A stretch of 64,000 nucleotides of DNA from Actinacidiphila acidipaludis (GTDB lineage Bacteria > Actinomycetota > Actinomycetes > Streptomycetales > Streptomycetaceae). Positions 1-8,088 of this stretch are shown one piece after another. Each line of letters begins with the position of its first letter. The first letter of the stretch is position 1. Where the stretch lies: contig NZ_JAINZZ010000004.1 in the NCBI RefSeq assembly GCF_019890725.1, forward strand, positions 62,001-126,000. Direction: 5' to 3'. A program made the position numbers and the translations under genes. The notes below the pieces were generated by a model. That model saw nothing but the letters and a program-made list of their open reading frames with translations. It ran no database searches and had not been told where the DNA came from.

Positions 1-431
1 ACGAACTCCTGGCGGGGCCGCGGGACCAGGCGTCCCTGCGGCGCCGCGAGCGGCCGTCCCGCGGTGGCGGCCGGCGGCCGCAGCGCGGCGGCGGTGTCGT
101 AGGGCGCCCAGTCGGCCGCCCACTCCTCGACCGGGTCCGGCAGCAGGTCACGGCGGCGGCCCGGGACGCCGGCCCGGCCTGCGGGCCAGCCGCCCGAGGC
201 TCCCCAGGCCGCGTGCTCGCGGTGCTCGGGGTGGGCCTGCGGCGGGCCGCCGGCCTCCCGCGGCCGGACGACCGCGAAGCCGCCGGTGTCCGCGTCGGCG
301 TCGCCGCGCCGGCGCCGCCCGGTGCCCGGGGCGCCGACCGGCGGCGGTGTCCGGTGCGGACCGGGCGACGAGGCACGGCCGCCCGCGCCGCTCTGGCCGC
401 CGGTCCCCTCACTAGCGCTGTGTTTGCCCAC
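1..431 (-). CDS. DUF3152-like protein, N-terminal part (runs off window)
   Basis: An uninterrupted minus-strand frame runs from a GTG at 429-431 to the window edge, about 143 codons. It begins VGKHSA and continues as a Gly/Pro/Arg/Asp-rich, low-complexity stretch. A start like MG(R/K)HS followed by a disordered N-terminus, directly downstream of an alpha/beta hydrolase gene, is what I recall for streptomycete DUF3152 proteins. The conserved domain itself lies outside the window, so the family is inferred from the N-terminus and the neighbourhood. A GGGAG sits about 12 nt before the GTG, and the preceding gene stops 9 nt upstream, so the two are probably co-transcribed. Confidence 0.55.
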   Translation of the reverse strand, partial: MGKHSASEGTGGQSGAGGRASSPGPHRTPPPVGAPGTGRRRRGDADADTGGFAVVRPREAGGPPQAHPEHREHAAWGASGGWPAGRAGVPGRRRDLLPDPVEEWAADWAPYDTAAALRPPAATAGRPLAAPQGRLVPRPRQEF

Positions 432-439
432 GCCGTCGC

Positions 440-1468
440 TCAGCTCCCGGTTGCCGCTGTGCTCGTCGGACTGTCCTGTGTCCCGGTCGTGCCGGTGCCC
501 GCGCCGCCGCCGCGGTGGCCGAGCTCGTCGAGCAGGTCGCGGAAGGCGCGGGCGACCAGTTCCGGGTGCTCCATCATCGCCACGTGGCCGCTCTGGGGGA
601 TCATAAGCAGCCGGGAGTCGCGGAAGGCGCGGGACGCGCGGCGGGCGGTCCGCACCGACACCAGCCGGTCCCGGCCGCCGTACACCAACAGGGTCGGCGC
701 GAGCACCCGCTCGGCCTGCCGCCACAGCGCGTGCTGCCCGCCCAGGGTGTAGGCGTTCACGATGCCGCGGGTCGAGCGGACCATCACGTCCCAGAAGTAC
801 GGCAGGTCCAGCCGGCGCTGGTATTCCACCGCGGCGTCCGCGCGGGCCTGGGCATCCACGATCGAGGGGTCGCCGTAGCAGAGCGCGAGCAGCGCCGCGG
901 TGCGCTGCTCGATCGACCACCGGCGGGTGGCCCGCATGTAGAGCTGCGGCAGCCCCGGGACCGAGGCCAGACCGGTGGGCCAGGCGCTGAGCTGCGGCGG
1001 GATCTCTGGCAGCGCCGGGGAGATCAGCGTGAGGGTGCGGACCAGGTCGGGCCGCGCGGCGGCCACCTTCACCGCGACCGCGCCGCCCATCGAGTTGCCG
1101 AACAGGTGCACCGGCCCGCGCCGCTCGGACTCCAGCAGCCGCACCACGGCCCTGGCGTGCCCGGCGATCGAGTAGTTGCCGTCGTCCGGGGGCGGCGAGT
1201 GCCCGAAGCCGGGCAGGTCCAGCGCCTCCCCGGCGACCGTGCCGGCCAGCCGCGCCATCAGCGCCGTCCAGTTCTGCGAGGAGCCGCCCAGACCGTGCAC
1301 GCACAGCGCGGGCTCCGCGTCACGACTCCCGGGACCGGACCTGACCAGCAGGCCGAGGCCGGGCAGGTCGACCGTGCGGGCCGACTCCCCGGCGGCGAGC
1401 ACCGGCCCCGCGGGCGGGACGGTCGACGCCGTGGCGACGGCCGCGAGCGGGGAATCGGTCGTTGGCAT
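440..1468 (-). CDS. alpha/beta-hydrolase fold protein
   Basis: A 342-aa alpha/beta hydrolase of the esterase/haloperoxidase type. The oxyanion-hole motif HGLGG lies near residue 58, the nucleophile elbow GNSMGG puts Ser at about 126, the acid is the Asp of YGGRD near 270, and the base is the His of SGHVAMMEHPE near 298. The substrate cannot be read from sequence. There is no Shine-Dalgarno. Instead TAACAT ends 6 nt before the ATG, which fits a leaderless transcript. The gene is upstream of the DUF3152-like gene and divergent from the small acidic protein at 1579. Confidence 0.85.
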   Translation of the reverse strand: MPTTDSPLAAVATASTVPPAGPVLAAGESARTVDLPGLGLLVRSGPGSRDAEPALCVHGLGGSSQNWTALMARLAGTVAGEALDLPGFGHSPPPDDGNYSIAGHARAVVRLLESERRGPVHLFGNSMGGAVAVKVAAARPDLVRTLTLISPALPEIPPQLSAWPTGLASVPGLPQLYMRATRRWSIEQRTAALLALCYGDPSIVDAQARADAAVEYQRRLDLPYFWDVMVRSTRGIVNAYTLGGQHALWRQAERVLAPTLLVYGGRDRLVSVRTARRASRAFRDSRLLMIPQSGHVAMMEHPELVARAFRDLLDELGHRGGGAGTGTTGTQDSPTSTAATGS

Positions 1469-1578
1469 GGGCCAATGTTACGAGACGATCACGTGAACAA
1501 CCGTGTGTTCGGCGCCACAACTGGGTGAGAAGACAAAACGGGCGCACCCTTGGAGCAGGGGCGAGAAACGGAGAGGCC

Positions 1579-1854
1579 ATGTCCGACAGGACCCAGCACA
1601 TCCGCGACAGCCGTGACGTCGAGGGCGTCGAACGGGACGCCGACGAGCTCGACGACGGCACGGCGCAGGAGTCCGACGCCGGCCTCGGCCTGGAGGCCCC
1701 GGAGGCCGACACCGCCGAGCAGCGCGCCGAGGTGCTGCAGCGCGGCGACGAGCCCGTGACCGCCCGGTCCGCGGACCGGAACGGCGAGGCGGACCCGGCG
1801 GACACCGCGGAGCAGCGCCGGGTGGTGGTGGAGGACGAGGAGGACTACCGCTGA
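1579..1854 (+). CDS. conserved small acidic protein of unknown function
   Basis: 91 aa, very rich in Asp and Glu, with no hydrophobic segment and no Cys. The C-terminal half carries the pattern EADPADTAEQRRVV followed by an acidic DEEDYR tail, which I recognise from a conserved streptomycete hypothetical protein at this position. GGAGAGG ends about 3 nt before the ATG, which favours this start over an in-frame ATG at 1462. The protein looks cytoplasmic and largely disordered. No function is known to me. Confidence 0.75.
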   Translation: MSDRTQHIRDSRDVEGVERDADELDDGTAQESDAGLGLEAPEADTAEQRAEVLQRGDEPVTARSADRNGEADPADTAEQRRVVVEDEEDYR

Positions 1855-1983
1855 TCGGTTCCAGGGAGTGAGAATGTCCGCCCGCACGGAGCACAGGATC
1901 GTTACCGAAAAGTACGATGGCCATCGCAGAGACCCCGTGGTTCAGTCCATCGTTCACTTCTTTCACCAGAACTGGGAGGCGGC

Positions 1984-2625
1984 GTGACAGCCATCGAGCA
2001 GACTCAGGCGCGGCCGCGCGGCACCCGCCTGCCCCGCAGGGCCCGGCGTGAGCAGCTGCTGGGGGCGGCCCAGGAGGTTTTCGTCGCCCAGGGCTACCAC
2101 GCGGCCGCGATGGACGACATCGCCGAGCGCGCCGGCGTCAGCAAGCCGGTGCTCTACCAGCACTTCCCCGGAAAGCTGGAGCTCTACCTGGCGCTGCTGG
2201 ACCAGCACTGCGAGTCGCTGCTGCAGTCCGTGCGCGGCGCGCTGGCGTCCACCACGGACAACAAGAAGCGCGTCGAGGCGACCATGGACGCGTACTTCGC
2301 CTACGTCGAGGACGAGGGCGGCGCGTTCCGGCTGGTCTTCGAGTCCGACCTGACGAACGAGCCGGCCGTGCGCGAGCGCGTCGACAAGGTGTCGCTGCAG
2401 TGCGCGGAGGCCATCAGCGAGGTCATCGCCGAGGACACCGGGCTGGCCCGCGAGCAGTCCATGCTGCTGGCGGTGGGCCTGGGCGGCGTCTCCCAGGTCG
2501 TCGCCCGCTACTGGCTGGCGAGCGGCAGCGGGGTCCCGCGTGACACCGCGGTGCAGCTGCTGACCTCGCTGGCCTGGCGCGGCATCGCCGGCTTCCCGCT
2601 GCACGGCACCGACGGCCACCACTGA
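1984..2625 (+). CDS. TetR/AcrR-family transcriptional regulator
   Basis: 213 aa, the usual TetR size. The N-terminal helix-turn-helix is at about residues 22-70: a helix EQLLGAAQEVF, then DDIAERAGVSKPVLYQHFPGK, the family signature. The C-terminal half is the all-helical ligand and dimer domain. The start is a GTG preceded by GGGAGG with 5 nt spacing. Ligand and targets are unknown. I see no clear dyad immediately upstream, so autoregulation is not evident. The DUF3107 gene follows after about 195 bp. Confidence 0.9.
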   Translation: MTAIEQTQARPRGTRLPRRARREQLLGAAQEVFVAQGYHAAAMDDIAERAGVSKPVLYQHFPGKLELYLALLDQHCESLLQSVRGALASTTDNKKRVEATMDAYFAYVEDEGGAFRLVFESDLTNEPAVRERVDKVSLQCAEAISEVIAEDTGLAREQSMLLAVGLGGVSQVVARYWLASGSGVPRDTAVQLLTSLAWRGIAGFPLHGTDGHH

Positions 2626-2820
2626 GGCGAGGGGCCGCCGGTCCGGGGCGGCCGCCGAGCCGGGGCGCCACCGGTCCGAGGGGCCGGTGAGCCGCGGATC
2701 GGGGTGTTCGCTCACGGCGTTTCCCCGCCGCCGATTCCCGCCGCCCCGGCCGGGCTAGTCTGTGCAGCGTACGGCGCGATCGACCGCGCACACCGCCAGA
2801 CCATCGGAGGTATCCAAGCC

Positions 2821-3051
2821 GTGGAGGTCAAGATCGGCGTGCAGCACGCGCCGCGCGAGATCAGCATCGAGAGCGCGCAGACGGCCGAAGAGGTGGAGAA
2901 GGCCGTCGCCGCGGCGCTCTCCGGGGACGCGAAGTTGCTCAGCCTGGAGGACGAGCACGGCCGCAAGGTCCTGATTCCCGCGGACCGTCTCGCCTACATC
3001 GAGATCGGCGAGCCGGCGACCCGCCGGGTCGGCTTCGGCGCCGCGCTCTGA
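2821..3051 (+). CDS. DUF3107 family protein
   Basis: 76 aa starting at GTG, with GGAGG at 2806-2810. The sequence (EVKIGVQHAPREISIES, then LLSLEDEHGRKVLIPADRLAYIEIGE near residues 38-66) matches the small DUF3107 family, found throughout actinobacteria beside this TetR regulator. It has a ubiquitin-like alternation of strands and one helix and is probably cytoplasmic. Its function is not known to me. A strong terminator follows at 3071. Confidence 0.85.
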   Translation: MEVKIGVQHAPREISIESAQTAEEVEKAVAAALSGDAKLLSLEDEHGRKVLIPADRLAYIEIGEPATRRVGFGAAL

Positions 3052-3070
3052 GGCGTCACCGCAGCATCCG

Positions 3071-3116
3071 CGGAGAGGCGGCGACCGGTGGTGACCGGTT
3101 GCCGCCTCTCCGTTTC
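3071..3116 (+). terminator. intrinsic terminator after the DUF3107 gene
   Basis: The arms CGGAGAGGCGGC (3071-3082) and its complement (3101-3112) enclose a further pairing of two ACCGGT boxes. This gives a stem of about 19 bp with a 4-nt loop and one G-U pair, followed by TTTCACC. It lies 20 nt after the stop codon. Confidence 0.85.
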
Positions 3117-3183
3117 ACCTGCTGGTCCCGACGGGTAGGAGGCGGGTGAGCACGCCGGCCCGAACAGACCGGAGGGGATCAGC

Positions 3184-3453
3184 ATGTTGTGGGAAGCCGT
3201 GGCCTATGCCGTGATCGGACTCGCCGCCGCGCTCGCGGCCAGCCGCCTGCTGCCCCGGCGGCTCCCCCGCTCGCCGCTGGTGCTGGCCACCGGCCCCGGC
3301 GCGGCGCTGGCCGGCGGCCTGATCGCCCGCACCATCGTCGGCGCCGGCCACCTGGAGGCCACGCTTCCGGCGGCCCTCGGCGTCTCCCTGGCCCTGCTCA
3401 GCCTGCTGGCCCGCCCCGACGCCCGCTCCTCCTGGGGCCTGATCAAGGACTGA
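3184..3453 (+). CDS. small integral membrane protein
   Basis: 89 aa beginning MLWEAVAYAVIGLAAALAA. Three hydrophobic segments lie at about residues 3-20, 33-52 and 60-76, separated by short Arg/Pro-rich loops, so a three-span inner-membrane protein is likely. GGAGGGG precedes the ATG by about 6 nt. A protein of this size and opening is common at this locus in streptomycetes, but no function is known to me. It converges on the ferritin-like gene. Confidence 0.75.
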   Translation: MLWEAVAYAVIGLAAALAASRLLPRRLPRSPLVLATGPGAALAGGLIARTIVGAGHLEATLPAALGVSLALLSLLARPDARSSWGLIKD

Positions 3454-3475
3454 CGCCCGCCGCGCACGGCGGGGG
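3454..3475. terminator. short GC hairpin between convergent genes
   Basis: CCCGCCG (3456-3462), a CGCA loop and CGGCGGG (3467-3473) form a 7-bp hairpin directly after the stop of the small membrane protein. A second small GC stem follows. There is no T-tract, so this is a weak call. Confidence 0.4.
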
Positions 3476-3513
3476 CGGCTCCCCGCCGCGCCGGCCGTAC
3501 CGTCGTGCGGGGC

Positions 3514-4254
3514 TCAGGCGGCGAGACCGAGAGCGGCCATGCGCTTGGTGTGGGCCTCGGTGATGCGGGAGAACATCTTGCCGACCTCGGCGAGGTCGAA
3601 GCCGTCCGCGACGCCCCCGACGAGCATCGTGGAGAGCGCGTCGCGGTCGGCGACCACCCGCTGGGCCTGCGAGAGCGCCTCGCCCATCAGCCGGCGGGCC
3701 CACAGGGCGAGCCGCCCGCCCACCCGCGGTTCGGCCTCGATGGCCGCCCGCACCTTCTCGACCGCGAAGGTGGCGTGCCCGGTGTCGTCCAGCACCGCCA
3801 GCACCAGCGTGCGGGTGTCGGTGTCCAGGCGGACGGCCACCTCGCGGTAGAAGTCGGACGCGATCGAGTCGCCGACGTACGCCTTGACCAGGCCCTCCAG
3901 CCAGTCCGAGGGGGCGGTCTGGCGGTGGAACTCGTCCAGTGCCGCGCCGAACGGCAGCATCGCCTCGTTCGCCGCCTCGCCGATCTCCGTGAGCCGGTCG
4001 CGGAGCTGCGCGAAGTGGTGGAACTCCGCCGCCGCCATGGCCGCCAGCTCCGCCTTGTCCTCCAGGGTGGGCGCGAGTTTCGCGTCCTCCGCGAGCCGCT
4101 CGAACGCGGCCAGCTCGCCGTAGGCGAGCGCGCCGAGCAGATCGACGACGGCGGCCCGGTAGTGCGGGTCCGCGGACGCGGCGGCCCAGTCCTGGGCGGC
4201 GATCCCGGTGGGGACGGGGGCGGGGGTCCGGTCGGGCGTGTCAGGCGTCTCCAT
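3514..4254 (-). CDS. ferritin-like (MiaE-like) protein
   Basis: 246 aa with the four-helix, carboxylate-bridged pattern of ferritin-like proteins: YGELAAFERL near residue 45, AAAEFHHF with an ExxH-type motif near 75, and DDTGHATFAVEKV near 158. Streptomycete homologues are assigned to the MiaE-like ferritin fold; MiaE hydroxylates modified tRNA adenosine, but that activity is not shown for this branch. The ATG at 4252-4254 is chosen because TATTGT ends 7 nt before it and no ribosome-binding site exists, which suggests a leaderless mRNA. Longer in-frame starts encode only low-complexity sequence. Confidence 0.8.
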   Translation of the reverse strand: METPDTPDRTPAPVPTGIAAQDWAAASADPHYRAAVVDLLGALAYGELAAFERLAEDAKLAPTLEDKAELAAMAAAEFHHFAQLRDRLTEIGEAANEAMLPFGAALDEFHRQTAPSDWLEGLVKAYVGDSIASDFYREVAVRLDTDTRTLVLAVLDDTGHATFAVEKVRAAIEAEPRVGGRLALWARRLMGEALSQAQRVVADRDALSTMLVGGVADGFDLAEVGKMFSRITEAHTKRMAALGLAA

Positions 4255-4793
4255 GCAGCGCACAATAGCCAAGTCCGCGCCCGGCGTAAGACCCCCGCCC
4301 CGACGCGCCGCCGCAGGCCGCGCCGAGTGCCGGGGGGCCGCCGGCGCCGTGGGACACCGGCGGCCCCCCGGCACTCGCCGGCCCGGACGACGGCGGAACG
4401 CGGGCGTGGGCGGGGCGCGGCCGGGGTGTCGCCGGGGCGTCACTGAGGCCATCACGTCCCGAACGAAACATTTGATCGGGTGCAGCTACGACTTTCCGGG
4501 GTAGAGTGGTATTGCACCCGTCGGGCATCGGCGCGTTTCCGATCATCCGGCGGGCGACGTGTGCAACACCTGGATGCCCGGTCGGTGGCCCGATCGGCTC
4601 CGAACCGACCGCCTTCCCGACATCGGGAGGGGCCCGCTCGCGGCATGAGCGAGGGCAGCGGTCCCGCGCTCCGCAGCCACCTACGGCTGCACGACACACC
4701 TCTGCGCGGTCAGTGGCCGACGCCGTATCCCTACGGCGCCCCGGCGCTCGACCCCCCTTGCCGCCAGTGCCGTCTCACAGAAGAGGCAACATC
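4255..4793. other. divergent intergenic region and helicase leader
   Basis: A 539-bp stretch between the ferritin-like gene (minus) and the helicase (plus). It holds the ferritin-like promoter at the left end, a perfect 21-bp inverted repeat (4324-4377), a relatively AT-rich block at 4460-4515 that probably carries the helicase promoter, and a leader of roughly 280 nt. A short reading frame in the leader ends exactly at the helicase start. Confidence 0.6.
4324..4377. repeat. perfect 21-bp inverted repeat
   Basis: Arms 4324-4344 and 4357-4377 are exact complements (CGAGTGCCGGGG... / ...CCCCGGCACTCG) around a 12-nt loop. In RNA this would be a very stable hairpin. It sits upstream of both flanking genes rather than after a gene, so it is not an ordinary terminator position. 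Confidence 0.8.
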
Positions 4794-4797
4794 CTGA
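4645..4797 (+). CDS. possible upstream ORF coupled to the helicase
   Basis: A 50-aa frame begins at ATG 4645, 12 nt after GGGAGGGG, and stops at TGA 4795-4797. That stop overlaps the proposed CTG start of the helicase (CTGA). The product is Pro/Arg-rich with a CRQC near its end and no recognisable domain. The arrangement would suit translational coupling or leader control. Codon bias is weaker than in the neighbours, so it may not be a conserved protein. Confidence 0.35.
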   Translation: MSEGSGPALRSHLRLHDTPLRGQWPTPYPYGAPALDPPCRQCRLTEEATS

Positions 4798-6950
4798 CCA
4801 CCACCACGTTCCGCAGCCTGGGAATCCTTCCCGAGACCGCCGAGGCCCTCGAGGCCGTCGGCATCATCACTCCCTTCCCGATCCAGGAGATGACGCTTCC
4901 GGTCGCCCTCGCGGGCAACGACGTCATCGGCCAGGCCAAGACCGGCACGGGCAAGACCCTCGGTTTCGGCCTGCCGCTCCTGGAGCGCGTCACCGTCGCC
5001 GCCGACGTCGAGGCCGGCCGCGCCGAGCCCGACCGGCTGGTCGACGCCCCGCAGGCACTCGTCGTCGTGCCGACCCGCGAGCTGTGCCAGCAGGTCACCA
5101 ACGACCTGCTCACCGCGGGCAAGGTCCGCGACGTCCGGGTCGCCGCGATCTACGGCGGACGCGCCTACGAGCCGCAGGTCGAGCAGCTGAAGAAGGGCGT
5201 CGACGTGGTCGTCGGCACCCCCGGCCGCCTGCTGGACCTGGCCGGCCAGAAGAAGCTCAGCCTCCGCCACGTGCGCACCCTGGTGCTGGACGAGGCCGAC
5301 GAGATGCTCGACCTCGGCTTCCTGCCGGACGTCGAGAAGATCATGGCCATGCTGCCGGCGAAGCGGCAGACGATGCTGTTCTCGGCCACCATGCCGGGTG
5401 CCGTCATCAGCCTGGCCCGCCGCTACATGTCGCAGCCCACCCACATCCGCGCGACCGCGCCGGACGACGAGGGCGCGACCGTCGCGAACATCACCCAGCA
5501 CGTCTTCCGGGCCCACTCGATGGACAAGCCGGAGCTGGTCGCCCGCGTCCTGCAGGCCGACGGCCGCGGTCTGGCGATGATCTTCTGCCGGACCAAGCGG
5601 ACCGCCGCCGACGTCGCCGAGCAGCTCGAACGGCGCGGCTTCGCCTCCGGCGCGGTGCACGGCGACCTCGGGCAGGGCGCCCGTGAGCAGGCGCTGCGCG
5701 CGTTCCGCAACGGCAAGGTCGACGTGCTGGTCTGCACCGACGTCGCCGCCCGCGGCATCGACGTCGAGGGCGTCACGCACGTGATCAACTACCAGACGCC
5801 CGAGGACGAGAAGACCTATCTGCACCGGATCGGCCGCACCGGCCGGGCCGGCGCCTCCGGCACCGCGCTGACGCTGGTCGACTGGGACGACATCCCGCGC
5901 TGGCAGCTCATCAACAAGGCGCTGGACCTGCCGTTCAACGACCCGGAGGAGACGTACTCCACCTCGGCTCACCTGTACGAGCTGCTGGGGATCCCCGAGG
6001 GCACGAAGGGCATACTGCCCCGCGCCGAGCGGACCCGGGCCGGACTGGACGCCGAGGAGGTCGAGGACCTCGGCGAGACCGGGCGCGGACCGCGCGGCCG
6101 GCGTGACGGGCGCGGCGGACGGCCCGCGGCCGCCGAGGAGCGCCCGGCCCGCACCCGCACCCCGCGCCAGCGGCGGCGCACCCGTCACGGCGCCGAGGTG
6201 GGCGCGGACGGCGCCGACTCCGCCCAGGCCACCTCCGGCACCGCCGAGGCGACCGCGGTCTCCTCCGGCGAGGAGCAGACCGCGCGCACGCCGCGCCGCC
6301 GTCGCCGGACGCGTTCCGGCGGGTCGGCGGGGCACGCGGGGCAGGACACGGCAGCGGTGACGGCGGCCCCGGAGGCCGCTGTGACCCCGGTCGCCGAGGC
6401 GCCCGCCCAGGACGCCCCCAAGGCTCCCCGCCGGCGCACCCGCAAGGCCGCCGAGACGGCCGTGGACACCGTGGCCCCCGCCCCGGAGACCCCGGCCGAC
6501 GAGGCGCCCAAGGCACCGCGCCGCCGCACCCGCAAGGCGACCGAGGCGGCGGCCCCGGACGCCCCGGAGGCCGCGGTGACCCCGGTCGCCGAGGTCCCGG
6601 CCGAGGCGCCCGCCCAGGACGCCCCCAAGGCACCGCGCCGGCGCACCCGCAAGGCCGCCGAGACGGCCGTGGACACCGTGGCCCCCGCCCCGGAGACCCC
6701 GGCCGACGAGGCGCCCAAGGCACCGCGCCGCCGCACCCGCAAGGCGACCGCCGAGGTCCCCGCCCCGGCCGCCGCCCCCGAGGCACCGGCCACCGAGGCC
6801 CCGAAGGCGCCCCGCCGCCGCACCGCCAAGGCGACCGCCGAGGTCCCCGCCCCGGCCGCCGCCCCCGAGGCACCGGCCGAGGACGCCCCGAAGGCACCGC
6901 GCCGCCGGACCCGGAAGGCGGCCGCCGCCGCTCCGGCCGAGGCGGGCTGA
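4794..6950 (+). CDS. DEAD-box ATP-dependent RNA helicase with repetitive basic tail
   Basis: 718 aa from the proposed CTG start. All core motifs are present: AKTGTGKT (about residues 48-55), PTREL, TPGRL, DEAD in VLDEADEMLDLGF, SAT in FSATMP, and HRIGRTGRAG near 345. It should unwind structured RNA, for example in ribosome assembly or mRNA turnover. From about residue 420 the protein is low-complexity with repeated APKAPRRRTRKA blocks, a likely RNA-binding tail. The start was placed at CTG 4794 because GAGG at 4783-4786 is correctly spaced and homology begins right there (TTTTFRSLGI). The long frame back to ATG 4506 encodes non-conserved sequence. Confidence 0.85.
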   Translation: MTTTTFRSLGILPETAEALEAVGIITPFPIQEMTLPVALAGNDVIGQAKTGTGKTLGFGLPLLERVTVAADVEAGRAEPDRLVDAPQALVVVPTRELCQQVTNDLLTAGKVRDVRVAAIYGGRAYEPQVEQLKKGVDVVVGTPGRLLDLAGQKKLSLRHVRTLVLDEADEMLDLGFLPDVEKIMAMLPAKRQTMLFSATMPGAVISLARRYMSQPTHIRATAPDDEGATVANITQHVFRAHSMDKPELVARVLQADGRGLAMIFCRTKRTAADVAEQLERRGFASGAVHGDLGQGAREQALRAFRNGKVDVLVCTDVAARGIDVEGVTHVINYQTPEDEKTYLHRIGRTGRAGASGTALTLVDWDDIPRWQLINKALDLPFNDPEETYSTSAHLYELLGIPEGTKGILPRAERTRAGLDAEEVEDLGETGRGPRGRRDGRGGRPAAAEERPARTRTPRQRRRTRHGAEVGADGADSAQATSGTAEATAVSSGEEQTARTPRRRRRTRSGGSAGHAGQDTAAVTAAPEAAVTPVAEAPAQDAPKAPRRRTRKAAETAVDTVAPAPETPADEAPKAPRRRTRKATEAAAPDAPEAAVTPVAEVPAEAPAQDAPKAPRRRTRKAAETAVDTVAPAPETPADEAPKAPRRRTRKATAEVPAPAAAPEAPATEAPKAPRRRTAKATAEVPAPAAAPEAPAEDAPKAPRRRTRKAAAAAPAEAG
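6396..6749 (+). repeat. direct repeats in the helicase tail
   Basis: 6396-6542 and 6603-6749 are near-identical 147-bp in-frame copies, 207 bp apart. Each encodes two APKAPRRRTRKA boxes joined by an acidic spacer. A second repeat of about 48 bp (from 6744 and again from 6831) follows. Confidence 0.85.
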
Positions 6951-6984
6951 CGCTCCCTCAGCCGTCGGCACGGCACCGCAGCAC

Positions 6985-7022
6985 CGCCCGCAGCCCGGCC
7001 CTTCGGCCGGGCTGCGGGCGTT
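6985..7022 (+). terminator. intrinsic terminator of the helicase gene
   Basis: A perfect 16-bp stem (6985-7000 with 7005-7020) and a CTTC loop, 35 nt after the stop codon and followed by TTGGGG. GC-rich stems with short T runs are usual for streptomycete terminators. Confidence 0.8.
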
Positions 7023-7101
7023 GGGGCGTCCGCCGCCGCCGGAATCACGGCGGGAGTCCGCAGGCAACCTGCCGGACACGGACGGCGCGTAATCTCCCCT
7101 C

Positions 7102-7995
7102 ATGAGCCGTCCTAGCGCCCTCGAACTGCCCGGCAACGTGTCCGCCCGCCGCCTGGAGACCGCCCGCGGCTCCTTCGCCGTGCTGGACGGCGCGCCCGAT
7201 CCCCAGGTGCCGTACCGCGGCGCCGCGCTGCTCGTGCCCGGGTTCACCGGCAGCAAGGAGGACTTCCTCGACCTGCTGGCACCGCTGACCGCGGCCGGCT
7301 TCCGGGTCGTGGCGGTGGACGGGCGCGGCCAGCACGAGTCGGGCGGTCCGCGTTCGGAAGCCGCCTACGCGCAGGCCGAGTTGGCGGCGGACGTCACGGC
7401 GCAGGGCGCGGCGGTCGCCGAGGAGTACGCGACCGGCCGGCTGCACGTGCTGGGGCACTCGCTCGGCGGGCACATCGTGCGGGCCGCGGTGCTGGCGGAC
7501 GGCCCGGAGCCGTGGGCGTCGCTGACGCTGATGAGTTCGGGGCCGGCGGCCGTCACCGAGGCGCAGCAGGTGCGCACGCGGATGGCCGTGGACTTCCTGC
7601 CGACGACGGACATGGAGACCGCCTGGCAGGTGATGCGCTCCATGGACGCCGAGAACGCCGCGGACGGCGCGGTGTCGGCCGCGCCGGCCTGGCTGGACGA
7701 GTTCCTGCACCGGCGCTGGGTGTCCACGGTGCCCGAACAACTGATCGCCACGGCCCGCCAGTTGATGACCGAACCCGACCGGGTCGGCGAACTCGCCACC
7801 GTGCCGCTGCCCAAGCTCGTACTCTCCGGCGAGGTGGACTACGCGTGGCCGGTGCCCTGGCTGGACGAGATGGCGGTCCGGCTCGGCGCGCGGCGCGTGG
7901 TGGTCAAGGGCGCCGAGCACTCCCCCAACGCCGAACGGCCGGCCGAGACCGCGGCGGCGCTCGTGGCGTTCTGGACGAGTGTTACCGAAGAGTAG
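7102..7995 (+). CDS. alpha/beta-hydrolase fold protein
   Basis: 297 aa. The motifs are VPGFTGSKEDF (oxyanion region, about residue 46), GHSLGGH with the nucleophile Ser near 118, the acid in LSGEVDYAW near 253, and the base in GAEHSPNAERP near 274. This is the lipase/esterase-like layout with an inserted lid region at about 145-200. The substrate is unknown. TAATCT ends 6 nt before the ATG and there is no Shine-Dalgarno, suggesting leaderless expression independent of the helicase terminator upstream. Confidence 0.85.
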   Translation: MSRPSALELPGNVSARRLETARGSFAVLDGAPDPQVPYRGAALLVPGFTGSKEDFLDLLAPLTAAGFRVVAVDGRGQHESGGPRSEAAYAQAELAADVTAQGAAVAEEYATGRLHVLGHSLGGHIVRAAVLADGPEPWASLTLMSSGPAAVTEAQQVRTRMAVDFLPTTDMETAWQVMRSMDAENAADGAVSAAPAWLDEFLHRRWVSTVPEQLIATARQLMTEPDRVGELATVPLPKLVLSGEVDYAWPVPWLDEMAVRLGARRVVVKGAEHSPNAERPAETAAALVAFWTSVTEE

Positions 7996-8088
7996 TTAGG
8001 TCTCCGAAAAGTTTCTTTAGTCTAGGGAATAGTTAGAAGGGGGTGTTCGTTGACAACACATGTATCGCGCGACGAAGGGAGAAGCCCC

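Noticed and set aside
1495..1510. GAACA-N6-TGTTC dyad as a LexA (SOS) box
   Set aside because: The actinobacterial LexA box is GAAC-N4-GTTC; spacing here does not fit and the flanking genes are not SOS genes.
4506..4793. N-terminal extension of the helicase from ATG 4506
   Set aside because: It encodes about 96 residues of Arg/Pro-rich sequence outside the family's usual N-terminus and has no ribosome-binding site at 4506; the CTG at 4794 fits homology and spacing.
4731..7256. Long minus-strand frame antisense to the helicase
   Set aside because: Its Gly/Arg/Leu-rich translation is the mirror image of the GC-biased helicase codons; no start signal or domain. The same applies to the other long antisense frames over the helicase, STAND and ABC genes.
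8050..8088. Complete -35/-10 promoter for the 46-aa gene
   Set aside because: TTGACA is perfect but no convincing -10 lies 16-19 bp downstream, so only the AT-rich tract is noted.
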